A DNA stretch of 16,470 nucleotides from Candidatus Woesearchaeota archaeon (GTDB lineage: Archaea; Nanobdellota; Nanobdellia; Woesearchaeales; WJKV01), in NCBI GenBank assembly GCA_014728875.1, contig WJKV01000126.1, positions 1-16,470 on the forward strand, written 5' to 3'. Shown in pieces: positions 1 to 6,056 of this stretch. Under the pieces are notes generated by a model. It saw nothing but the letters and a program-made list of their open reading frames with translations, was not told the origin of the DNA and ran no database searches. Position numbers and translations under genes: made by a program. Each line of letters opens with the position of its first letter. The first letter of the stretch is position 1.

Positions 1-526
1 GGCCGCTCTCGTCGTATGCCTCTTCAAGCTCTGCTCTTGTTCTTCGTCCCCGCCTGTACAGTTCGATGAGCCTGTCCAGTTTTGACGCGCTGCCCGTGAT
101 CATTATCAGATCATCGCTGTAATGCGGCTCAGTGCTGAAGAATTTTGTCTTGAACTTCTCAAACATCTCCCCGAAAACACCGAATCCTGTATATTCCTTC
201 ATGCTGAAAACATAATCGTCAGGCTCAAACTCCACAATTGTTATATCAGAAACAGCAGAACCCTGATAAAAAAGCACTTCTTTCCTTATCCTTTCGCCGC
301 CGGGCGCAAGGACATTGTCCACATCATCTATGTCATATACATCCTCTTCCTCTTCAAGATACATCTCTTCAAAGGCCTGTCCTGACGGCAGGTTTGTTTC
401 TTTGATCCTGTACTCAGGATTGTCAAAAACAGCAGAATCGTAAGTCTGTGCAGCAGCAACAGAAGAGAACAAGAAAATTAACACTATAAATAATGCAAAT
501 GGCCTGCACGCCCTTTTCTTCTTCAT
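1..526 (-). CDS. Secreted protein of unknown function, 5' part only
   Basis: An open frame on the minus strand starts at 526 and runs off the left edge (175 codons seen, no stop). The N-terminus is a clear Sec signal peptide: a basic start (MKKKRACR), a hydrophobic core at residues 9-22 and a small-residue cleavage site with A24-A26 before Q27. The mature part is acidic near residues 50-65 (run of Glu/Asp) and then mixed, with no cysteines, metal motif or family signature that I recognise. A TATA-like palindrome centred about 27 nt upstream of the ATG, with no Shine-Dalgarno sequence, points to a leaderless transcript and supports this start. It is divergent from the oxidative-defence operon, with a 139-bp shared promoter region. 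The protein is probably exported or cell-surface; function unknown. Confidence 0.75.
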   Translation of the reverse strand, partial: MKKKRACRPFALFIVLIFLFSSVAAAQTYDSAVFDNPEYRIKETNLPSGQAFEEMYLEEEEDVYDIDDVDNVLAPGGERIRKEVLFYQGSAVSDITIVEFEPDDYVFSMKEYTGFGVFGEMFEKFKTKFFSTEPHYSDDLIMITGSASKLDRLIELYRRGRRTRAELEEAYDESG

Positions 527-547
527 TACGCACGAACAAACACTAAT

Positions 548-559
548 CATTTATAAATG
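548..559 (-). promoter_or_regulatory. TATA-like promoter of the secreted-protein gene
   Basis: CATTTATAAATG is a perfect 12-bp palindrome containing TTTATAAA at 550-557. Its centre lies about 27 nt before the ATG at 526, the spacing expected for a leaderless archaeal transcript. Confidence 0.5.
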
Positions 560-616
560 TTATTTTCAAGCGAATTTATTTTCCATATAGAAAATAATTA
601 AACCAAAACAAAAGCC

Positions 617-659
617 TTTTATATCTGATTTTAAATTTAAATTAAAACCAAAAGAGGAG
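617..659 (+). promoter_or_regulatory. Promoter and ribosome-binding site of the oxidative-defence operon
   Basis: The TATA element TTTTATAT lies at 617-624, preceded by a BRE-like AAAGCC. It predicts transcription start near 646. A 10-bp palindrome AATTTAAATT (634-643) sits just before that point and could be an operator, although it is AT-rich. A strong Shine-Dalgarno sequence GAGGAG (654-659) is 6 nt before the ATG at 666. Confidence 0.5.
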
Positions 660-665
660 ATAAAA

Positions 666-1079
666 ATGTTGGATCCTATGATAATATTGATATTAAGAAT
701 AATTGTCGGGGCATTTCTGGTCTTCTCAGGCTTCATGAAAGTTCTCAACCTGAAAGCGTTCTGGCTCACAGTTGCGCAGTTCAATGAGCCGGCAAGAAAA
801 TACGGCAGGCCTTTTGCATACGCGCTGCCTTTCATAGAGATCATCATAGGCATTGTTCTTATCACAGGCTATTATCTAATGTACTCATCGTTCCTGACAA
901 TACTGATGGCGATATTGTTCGGTGCGATGGTGACTACTGCATTGGTAAAGAGAAAGAAACTGAAGAACTGCGGATGTTTCGGAGCAAACATAAAGATGCC
1001 TATTTCATGGAGATCTTTGGTTGAAGACATAATATTCTTTGTCGCGGCTCTTATAATATTCTTGAGCACAATACTTTAA
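666..1079 (+). CDS. MauE/DoxX-like membrane protein
   Basis: A 137-residue, four-helix membrane protein with hydrophobic segments at about residues 5-22, 52-70, 73-93 and 118-136. After helix 3 comes the motif NCGCFG (C102, C104), the hallmark of the MauE branch of the DoxX-like family. MauE proteins are linked to disulfide or redox maturation of exported proteins; DoxX relatives act in thiosulfate or quinone redox chemistry and oxidative stress. The start at 666 has a strong Shine-Dalgarno sequence. It is first in an operon with a Dps-like ferritin and superoxide reductase, and the next gene's GGAGGT begins right after this stop codon, so a membrane redox role tied to oxidative stress is inferred. 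The substrate cannot be told from the sequence. Confidence 0.75.
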   Translation: MLDPMIILILRIIVGAFLVFSGFMKVLNLKAFWLTVAQFNEPARKYGRPFAYALPFIEIIIGIVLITGYYLMYSSFLTILMAILFGAMVTTALVKRKKLKNCGCFGANIKMPISWRSLVEDIIFFVAALIIFLSTIL

Positions 1080-1090
1080 GGAGGTATAAA

Positions 1091-1594
1091 ATGGGAACAA
1101 GAGGAATTCAAATAATCGAGATGGATGTTAAAAAACTGATAAATCTTTTGAACAAAGCGCTTGCTGATGAATGGCTTGCTTATTACCAATACTGGATAGG
1201 AGCTAAAGTTGTTGTTGGTCCTATGAAGAATGCAGCAGTCACAGAACTTACAGAGCACGCAAACGACGAATTAAGGCACGCAGGAATGCTGACTGACAGG
1301 ATACTTCAGCTGAAAGGCACCCCTGTGCTTGAACCCAAGGACTGGTACAAACTGACCAACTGCGGATATCTCCCGCCAAAGGATCCTTCTATATTGAAAG
1401 TTCTTCAGCAGAACATAAAAGGAGAGCAGTGCGCAATAGACACCTACCAAAAACTGCTTAAGATGACAAAAGACAAGGACCATATCACTAACCAGATGAT
1501 TCTTGAGATATTGAAAGATGAAATAGAACACGAAGACGATCTGCAGAATCTGGTAGAAGACATAAAGCATAAACCTAAAGCAGGTAAAAAATGA
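1091..1594 (+). CDS. Dps-like (DPSL) ferritin-fold protein
   Basis: A 167-residue four-helix-bundle ferritin-like protein. The di-iron ligand pattern is complete: E27 in DEW, E60-L-R-H63, E112 in GEQ, and E144-x-x-H147. Two cysteines, C91 (TNCGY) and C114 (GEQCAI), lie where archaeal and some bacterial DPSL proteins (such as the Sulfolobus one) carry a characteristic thiol pair. DPSL cages oxidise Fe(II) with hydrogen peroxide and store iron, which limits Fenton damage. GGAGGT at 1080-1085 sits 5 nt before the ATG and selects this start. The gene overlaps the superoxide reductase start by 4 bp (ATGA), so the two are probably translationally coupled: one makes peroxide and this one consumes it. 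The Lys-rich C-terminus after about residue 158 is a short tail. Confidence 0.85.
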   Translation: MGTRGIQIIEMDVKKLINLLNKALADEWLAYYQYWIGAKVVVGPMKNAAVTELTEHANDELRHAGMLTDRILQLKGTPVLEPKDWYKLTNCGYLPPKDPSILKVLQQNIKGEQCAIDTYQKLLKMTKDKDHITNQMILEILKDEIEHEDDLQNLVEDIKHKPKAGKK

Positions 1595-1968
1595 CACAAC
1601 TGAACCAAGTCTATAAATGTGAGGTCTGCGGAAACATAGTTGAAATCCTGCACACAGGTGTTGGCGAGCTTGTCTGCTGCAACCAGCCCATGACTCTGCA
1701 GAAAGAGAAGACACAAGATGCAGAACTGGGTGAAAAGCATCTTCCTGTGATTAAAAAGACAGAAGCGGGCATCGCAGTAAAAGTAGGAAAGAAACCGCAC
1801 CCAATGGACGACGATCATTATGTTGAGTGGATACAGGTTTATGCAGGCGGAGAGTCCCACAGGAAGTTCCTGTCGCCAGGAGAAAAAGCAGAAGTAGAGT
1901 TCCCTGTCAAGGACGCGCACGTGGAAGCAAGGGCGTACTGCAACAAGCAGGGTCTTTGGCAAAGTTAA
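1591..1968 (+). CDS. dfx: Desulfoferrodoxin (two-iron superoxide reductase) with an altered centre II ligand
   Basis: A 125-residue protein matching the 2Fe superoxide reductase layout. The N-terminal desulforedoxin domain has four cysteines for centre I (C10, C13, C29, C30). The catalytic domain has E48-K49-H50, H70, H76 and C117 for the Fe(His)4Cys centre II. It reduces superoxide to peroxide in the cytoplasm. The family ends its active site with C-x-x-H-G-L-W; here the text is CNKQGLW, so the fourth histidine is Q120 (codon CAG, 1948-1950). The rest of the active site, including the catalytic lysine loop, is intact, so this is either a natural ligand swap or a single-base error. The ATG overlaps the ferritin stop by 4 bp. 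Family assignment is certain; full activity is not. Confidence 0.93.
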   Translation: MTQLNQVYKCEVCGNIVEILHTGVGELVCCNQPMTLQKEKTQDAELGEKHLPVIKKTEAGIAVKVGKKPHPMDDDHYVEWIQVYAGGESHRKFLSPGEKAEVEFPVKDAHVEARAYCNKQGLWQS

Positions 1969-1970
1969 GT

Positions 1971-1979
1971 TTTTTATAT
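1971..1979 (+). promoter_or_regulatory. TATA box of the DNA glycosylase gene
   Basis: TTTTTATAT lies just after the superoxide reductase stop, centred about 28-29 nt before the ATG at 2004, with no Shine-Dalgarno sequence between. This fits leaderless expression separate from the upstream operon. Confidence 0.5.
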
Positions 1980-2003
1980 TCCTTCTTTTATTTTGAATCA
2001 ATC

Positions 2004-2630
2004 ATGAGAATCTTGCTTGATAATATAGAAAAGATAAAGAAAACAGATACAAAGAAACTGATAGACAGAAGAATAAGAGAATTCAAACAGATAAAAGACA
2101 AACAGAATAACAAGCAGCTGTTCCAGGAGCTGTGCTTCTGCATCCTTGCTGCGAACTTTAACGCAGAGAGGGGGATAGAGATGCAGAAAAAGATAGGCAA
2201 TGGTTTTCTTACATTGACTGAAAAGCAATTAGCAAACAAACTAAAAGAACTGGGTTATAGATTCCCGAATATAAGAGCCAAATATATTGTAGAAGCCAGA
2301 GAGCATAAACAAATAAATCGAATAATAAACAAGCACGATGATGAGCACGAGCTTAGACAGTATTTCATACAGAATGTCAAAGGCCTCGGGATGAAAGAGG
2401 CCAGCCACTTCTTGAGAAATATCGGCTACAATAATTCTGCGATAATAGACTTCCACATAGTTGACATCTTGGTAAAACACAACCTGATAAAAAGGCCGAA
2501 GACAATGACTAAAGACCATTATCTGCAGATCGAAGACAAATTAAGAACAATCGCAGAAAAAGCAAAGCTTAGCCTCGCAGAGCTTGATCTATACTTATGG
2601 TTCCAGGAGACAGGCAAAATTTTGAAATAA
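2004..2630 (+). CDS. ogg: Ogg2-type 8-oxoguanine DNA glycosylase/AP lyase
   Basis: A 208-residue helix-hairpin-helix glycosylase of the archaeal Ogg2 type (Methanocaldococcus-like). The HhH motif VKGLGMKEASHFL (125-137) supplies catalytic K131, and D149 (IIDFHI) is the conserved aspartate. FCILAANFNA (45-54) and the C-terminal lysine K208 (TGKILK) are also typical; in characterised Ogg2 enzymes the terminal lysine contacts the damaged base. The enzyme excises 8-oxoguanine and cuts the abasic site. Length matches the family. The frame is open back to 1827, but homology begins at the ATG at 2004, which has a TATA box at leaderless spacing, and the upstream part is only the superoxide reductase read in another frame. 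Its position after the peroxide and superoxide genes suggests a shared oxidative-damage role. Confidence 0.9.
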   Translation: MRILLDNIEKIKKTDTKKLIDRRIREFKQIKDKQNNKQLFQELCFCILAANFNAERGIEMQKKIGNGFLTLTEKQLANKLKELGYRFPNIRAKYIVEAREHKQINRIINKHDDEHELRQYFIQNVKGLGMKEASHFLRNIGYNNSAIIDFHIVDILVKHNLIKRPKTMTKDHYLQIEDKLRTIAEKAKLSLAELDLYLWFQETGKILK

Positions 2631-2650
2631 CCACCAATATGAGACAAGAT

Positions 2651-2661
2651 AAATTTATATT
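2651..2661 (+). promoter_or_regulatory. TATA box of the lyase-family gene
   Basis: AAATTTATATT is centred about 28 nt before the ATG at 2685, with a pyrimidine-rich stretch and no Shine-Dalgarno sequence in between; a leaderless start is likely. Confidence 0.5.
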
Positions 2662-2684
2662 ATTCTTTCTTTTTTTATTCTTTG

Positions 2685-4253
2685 ATGAAGGAAATACAAG
2701 AGCGCACAATGCCAAAACCATTAGGCGTGGATTCTAGCACAGATCCTGCTCTTCTCACAGTAGGAAGATACGGCACAGATGATTCTATACGCATATGGGG
2801 TCCTGTAATCACAATAGACTACAGTCTGGAAGCGCAGGCATTGGCCTGCCAGGTCTTGAGCGAGATAGATCCTGACATTGTCCCCCCAGAGCATGTAAAG
2901 GAAATTTTCAAAGCAATCAGGAAAGCGGACCATCAAAAAGTAAGAGATTATGAAGAAGCCACAGGCCACGATGTGATCGGCCAGACAAGGGCAGTGCACG
3001 AAGAGCTTCCGGATGATCCAGCAATAAAGGCACAATACGGAAAGACAAGGACGAGTGCAGACACAACAGAGACTGCAAAAGCAAGGCAATTGAAAGAGTC
3101 ATTGGAGATGATAATAGAAGATACAGAAAATCTCAGGGATATTATATTAGAAAAAGCAATTGACTGGATTGATATTCCGTACATGGACACGACTCATCTG
3201 TATGATGCATTGCCGACAAACGCAGGCAGGCCTTTGGTTCATTTTGCAGAGATACTGCAGTCAAATCTTGATTTCCTGAGATATATCTATGAAAACAGTG
3301 TCATGGGGAAATGGGGTGATGCGACAGGCAGTCATCACGCAGCGACTGCTTTGGGTGTTGACGGAATGGAACTGCAGAGGGCCTATTGTGAAAAATTAGG
3401 CATCAACCATATGACAGCTGCTGCGCAGATACCTGGAAGGGAATACATTGCGCAGATAGTTTTCGCCACAGCTTTGGTCGCAGAGACAGTCGGCAATCTC
3501 GCAGAATTCATAGTTACCAACAAGAGTTCTGACTGCGATGTTTATTTCAGCGCAAAGAAAAAGAAAAGGAAAGGCTCTTCTTCAATGCCGCACAAGGACC
3601 AGAAAGGCGGCAATCCAACTGCAGAAGAGCAGGCAAAATCCTGTGCAAATTTCATGCGCGGAGCAGTAACCACAATGCTTTCTTCGTGCAGGTTCGCGTA
3701 CGCAAGGAATCTTGACGCTTCTGCATCGGACAGGATAGTCCTTAAAGCTGTCTACGATTTCACAGACCGTGTGATAAGAAGGATGGCATCTGTTGTCTAT
3801 AATCTCGGCATAAATGAGCAGAGAAGCCTGGAAAGAATCGAGCGGACATACGGCATCACAACATCGTCGCAAGTCCTTGCTTATCTCACAGACATAAGAC
3901 GCCCGAACCCGATGCCGAGGGAGGAAGCGCACGACCTGATGGGCGAGCTTGCAACAGAAGCTTACAACAGAGGAAACAGAGCAAGAGAAAAATTGTTCAG
4001 TCAGATATTTGACATTAACGAGATACTCAAAGAGCTGCCTGACGGGGTTGTATCCCAGAACTTATTAGAGGCTGCAAAAGTATTCAACAGGAACCATTTC
4101 CTTGATGTTCTATTGGAGAATACAGAAGTAAGCAGCAGGCTGGACAGGGAAACACTGGAAAGAATATCAGACCCTTTAACTTACACTGGCCAGAGCAGGG
4201 AGATAGTTGAAGAAGTCTTCCAGAAGTGCTATAAAGAACAGACCATATTCTAA
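2685..4253 (+). CDS. purB: Adenylosuccinate lyase family protein (fumarase/aspartase superfamily)
   Basis: A 522-residue helical lyase. Superfamily landmarks are H95 in GHDV, the TSADTTET region (123-130), H171 in THLYDALPTNAG as the probable general acid, and the flexible-loop signature GSSSMPHK (297-304) with the probable catalytic serine. Adenylosuccinate lyase releases fumarate from SAICAR and adenylosuccinate in purine synthesis. Odd points: the usual MPxKxNP loop carries extra residues (MPHK-DQKGG-NP, 301-311), a Lys/Arg cluster (KKKKRK) directly precedes it, and the usual histidine before Y-G in the TSxD region is Q117. The family is sure; the exact substrate is less so, and another argininosuccinate/adenylosuccinate-type lyase is possible. 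The ATG at 2685 was preferred over TTG at 2682 because of TATA spacing. It converges on uS10 with a 10-bp gap. Confidence 0.75.
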   Translation: MKEIQERTMPKPLGVDSSTDPALLTVGRYGTDDSIRIWGPVITIDYSLEAQALACQVLSEIDPDIVPPEHVKEIFKAIRKADHQKVRDYEEATGHDVIGQTRAVHEELPDDPAIKAQYGKTRTSADTTETAKARQLKESLEMIIEDTENLRDIILEKAIDWIDIPYMDTTHLYDALPTNAGRPLVHFAEILQSNLDFLRYIYENSVMGKWGDATGSHHAATALGVDGMELQRAYCEKLGINHMTAAAQIPGREYIAQIVFATALVAETVGNLAEFIVTNKSSDCDVYFSAKKKKRKGSSSMPHKDQKGGNPTAEEQAKSCANFMRGAVTTMLSSCRFAYARNLDASASDRIVLKAVYDFTDRVIRRMASVVYNLGINEQRSLERIERTYGITTSSQVLAYLTDIRRPNPMPREEAHDLMGELATEAYNRGNRAREKLFSQIFDINEILKELPDGVVSQNLLEAAKVFNRNHFLDVLLENTEVSSRLDRETLERISDPLTYTGQSREIVEEVFQKCYKEQTIF

Positions 4254-4263
4254 TGTAAGAATT

Positions 4264-4572
4264 CTACTCCAGCATCTCGATCTCGATGTTGAAGTTCTCA
4301 GGGATGGGCACTTTCATCACAAGACGCAGGGCTCTTTCGTCTATGCCCAGGTCTATCAGTCTTTTGTGTATCCTCATCTCATAATTTTCAAAAGTAGCTC
4401 TTCCGTCTCCGCACGGACTTTTTCGTGTTGTGATCTTAAGTTTTTTGGTAGGCAGCGGTATAGGTCCTCTCATGACTACGCCGGTCTTTTCTGCTATGTC
4501 TGCAATATAGTCGCACACTTTATTGATTTTGTCGATTTCTGTGCTTGCCAGTTTGATTCTTGCTTTTTGCAT
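4264..4572 (-). CDS. rps10: Small ribosomal subunit protein uS10
   Basis: A 102-residue protein with the full uS10 pattern: KARIKLAS at the N-terminus, GPIPLPTK (36-43), KITTRKSPCGDG and YEMRIHKRLIDL in the RNA-binding loop and helix, then the C-terminal beta strand ending in EIEMLE. It is part of the 30S subunit head. The gene follows EF-1alpha on the same strand, as in most archaea. AGGTAGG, 4-5 nt before the ATG, is the ribosome-binding site. A stem-loop immediately upstream may affect its exposure. Length and sequence are typical. Confidence 0.96.
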   Translation of the reverse strand: MQKARIKLASTEIDKINKVCDYIADIAEKTGVVMRGPIPLPTKKLKITTRKSPCGDGRATFENYEMRIHKRLIDLGIDERALRLVMKVPIPENFNIEIEMLE

Positions 4573-4580
4573 TTTCCTAC

Positions 4581-4609
4581 CTTACGATGAACGTGAGATT
4601 CATCATAAA
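4581..4609 (-). promoter_or_regulatory. Leader stem-loop before uS10
   Basis: In minus-strand RNA, UUUAUGAUGAA (4609-4599) pairs with UUCAUCGUAAG (4591-4581) around a 7-nt loop, giving 11 pairs of which two are U-G wobbles. On the plus strand those two positions would be C-A mismatches, so the fold favours the RNA of the uS10 side. Its 3' arm runs into the uS10 Shine-Dalgarno sequence. Confidence 0.5.
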
Positions 4610-4616
4610 TTAAATT

Positions 4617-4630
4617 AAAAAATTTAAAAA
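4617..4630 (-). terminator. Possible T-tract terminator after EF-1alpha
   Basis: Directly after the EF-1alpha stop, the minus strand reads a run of five T, AAA, then six T. Archaeal RNA polymerase terminates at such T-tracts; partial readthrough into uS10 is possible. Confidence 0.35.
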
Positions 4631-4631
4631 C

Positions 4632-5927
4632 TTATTTTACAAGTTCTTTTTTCTTCAGATCGATGCACATGCCTGCAGCAACAGTTGAACCGCTGTCCCT
4701 GACTGCGAAACTGCTCATCTGCGGGATGTCTTCTTTCTTTTCAAGCACAACAGGCTGCATTGGTTTCAGTCTGACTCTTGCTGCGTCTCCTCTCTTCAGG
4801 AAGTCAGGGTTCTTCTCAGTGACTTCGCCTGTTGAAGTGTTGATCTTCTCAATAAGTTCCACGAACTGGCATGCGACCTGTGAAGTGTGGATGTGGAATA
4901 CAGGTGTGTATCCTACAGTCAAGACACTCGGATGGTCGAGCACGATTATCTGTGCTGTGAACTCTTCTGCAACTGAAGGCACGTTGTCAGGATGTCCGAT
5001 AACGTCTCCTCTTGCAATGTCTCTCTTTTCCATGCCTCTTACGTTGAAACCTACATTGTCTCCTGGTTCAGCTTTAGGCAGTGTTTCGTGGTGCATCTCT
5101 ATGCTCTTTACTTCGCCTGTCACGCCTTTGCCTTCTCTACCAGGGACCGCTATGATCTTGTCTCCGCTCTTCAGGACACCGGTCTCGATTCTTCCCACAG
5201 GAACAACACCGATACCTTTGATGTTATAGACTTCCTGTATAGGCAGCCTCAATGGAAGTTCCGTAGGCTTCTCAGGAAGCTGTACTGCCTGGTCCAGCAA
5301 TTCTATGAATGTAGGACCGTTGTACCATGACATCTTGTCGCTCTTCTTTACGACATTGTCTCCTGGCAATGATGCCACAGGGATGAAAGGTATCTCATCA
5401 ATATTATAGCCTACTGTCTTCAGCAGGTCCTGCACTTCTTTCTTCACTTCATTGTACCTGTCTTCGCTGTACTGCTGAAGGTCCATCTTGTTGACGGCCA
5501 CAAGCATCTGTTTCACACCAAGCGTCCTGCTCAGGAACACGTGCTCTTTTGTCTGTGCATTCACACCGTCGTTTGCAGCGACTACAAGACAAGCAACGTC
5601 TGCCTGTGCAGCGCCGGTGATCATGTTCTTGACAAAGTCCCTGTGGCCCGGTGCGTCAATTATTGTAAAATAATATTTAGGAGTCTCGAACTTCTTGTGA
5701 GCCAAGTCTATTGTAACTCCTCTTTCCTGTTCCTCTTTCAGGTTGTCCATTACATACGCAAATTCAAATCCAGCTTTGCCTAGCTGCTGCGCCTTATCCT
5801 TCAATTTTCTCATGGTGTTTTCGTCGATAGCACCGCTGTCAAACATCAATCTTCCAACAGTTGTACTCTTACCATGATCTACGTGTCCGATAAAGACAAT
5901 GTTAATGTGTGGTTTTTGTGCTGCCAT
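4632..5927 (-). CDS. tuf: Translation elongation factor EF-1alpha (aEF1A)
   Basis: A 431-residue GTPase with all G motifs: GHVDHGKST (14-22), RGVTID (69-74), DAPGH (91-95) and NKMD (146-149), followed by the two beta-barrel domains (for example VGRIETGVLKSGD and the C-terminal GSTVAAGMCIDL). It delivers aminoacyl-tRNA to the ribosomal A site. Length and sequence are typical of archaeal EF-1alpha. The ATG at 5927 follows GAGGAGGA (5938-5945) with about 10 nt spacing. It has its own strong BRE/TATA promoter, giving a leader of about 65 nt, so it can be expressed independently of the EF-2 operon upstream. A start-stop ATG-TGA precedes the start in frame. Confidence 0.98.
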   Translation of the reverse strand: MAAQKPHINIVFIGHVDHGKSTTVGRLMFDSGAIDENTMRKLKDKAQQLGKAGFEFAYVMDNLKEEQERGVTIDLAHKKFETPKYYFTIIDAPGHRDFVKNMITGAAQADVACLVVAANDGVNAQTKEHVFLSRTLGVKQMLVAVNKMDLQQYSEDRYNEVKKEVQDLLKTVGYNIDEIPFIPVASLPGDNVVKKSDKMSWYNGPTFIELLDQAVQLPEKPTELPLRLPIQEVYNIKGIGVVPVGRIETGVLKSGDKIIAVPGREGKGVTGEVKSIEMHHETLPKAEPGDNVGFNVRGMEKRDIARGDVIGHPDNVPSVAEEFTAQIIVLDHPSVLTVGYTPVFHIHTSQVACQFVELIEKINTSTGEVTEKNPDFLKRGDAARVRLKPMQPVVLEKKEDIPQMSSFAVRDSGSTVAAGMCIDLKKKELVK

Positions 5928-5930
5928 TTT

Positions 5931-5945
5931 TCACATTTCCTCCTC
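5931..5945 (-). promoter_or_regulatory. EF-1alpha ribosome-binding site with an in-frame ATG-TGA
   Basis: The Shine-Dalgarno sequence GAGGAGGA (5945-5938) is followed by ATG TGA (5936-5931), AAA and then the real ATG at 5927. The upstream ATG lies too close to the Shine-Dalgarno sequence to be the main start. Confidence 0.55.
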
Positions 5946-6011
5946 GTGTTTATTTTTAAAGTTTGAGTGTTATTTTAACCCCTTTATTTTCTGTTTAGGA
6001 AAAAGCTTCCA

Positions 6012-6026
6012 TTTATAAAGCTTTCG
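6012..6026 (-). promoter_or_regulatory. Strong BRE/TATA promoter of EF-1alpha
   Basis: The minus strand reads CGAAAGC followed by TTTATAAA, close to the ideal archaeal BRE-TATA consensus. Predicted transcription start is near 5991, about 65 nt before the EF-1alpha ATG. Confidence 0.65.
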
Positions 6027-6030
6027 CAGT

Positions 6031-6056
6031 ATTTTAAAAGGAGAATAAATAAAAAA
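6031..6056 (-). terminator. T-rich terminator after EF-2
   Basis: Immediately after the EF-2 stop (TGA, 6059-6057) the minus strand reads six T, ATTTATT, and then CTCC and TTTT. This is a plausible archaeal T-tract terminator separating EF-2 from the EF-1alpha promoter. Confidence 0.4.

Noticed and set aside
1444..2001. 185-codon minus-strand frame opposite ferritin and superoxide reductase
   Set aside because: It is antisense to two well-supported genes; the composition is that of a shadow frame.
1827..2003. 59-residue N-terminal extension of the Ogg2 glycosylase
   Set aside because: This stretch is the superoxide reductase gene read in another frame; family length and the TATA spacing support ATG 2004.
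4207..4590. 127-codon plus-strand frame across the lyase end and uS10
   Set aside because: It overlaps the end of the lyase gene and all of uS10 antisense, with no coding character of its own.
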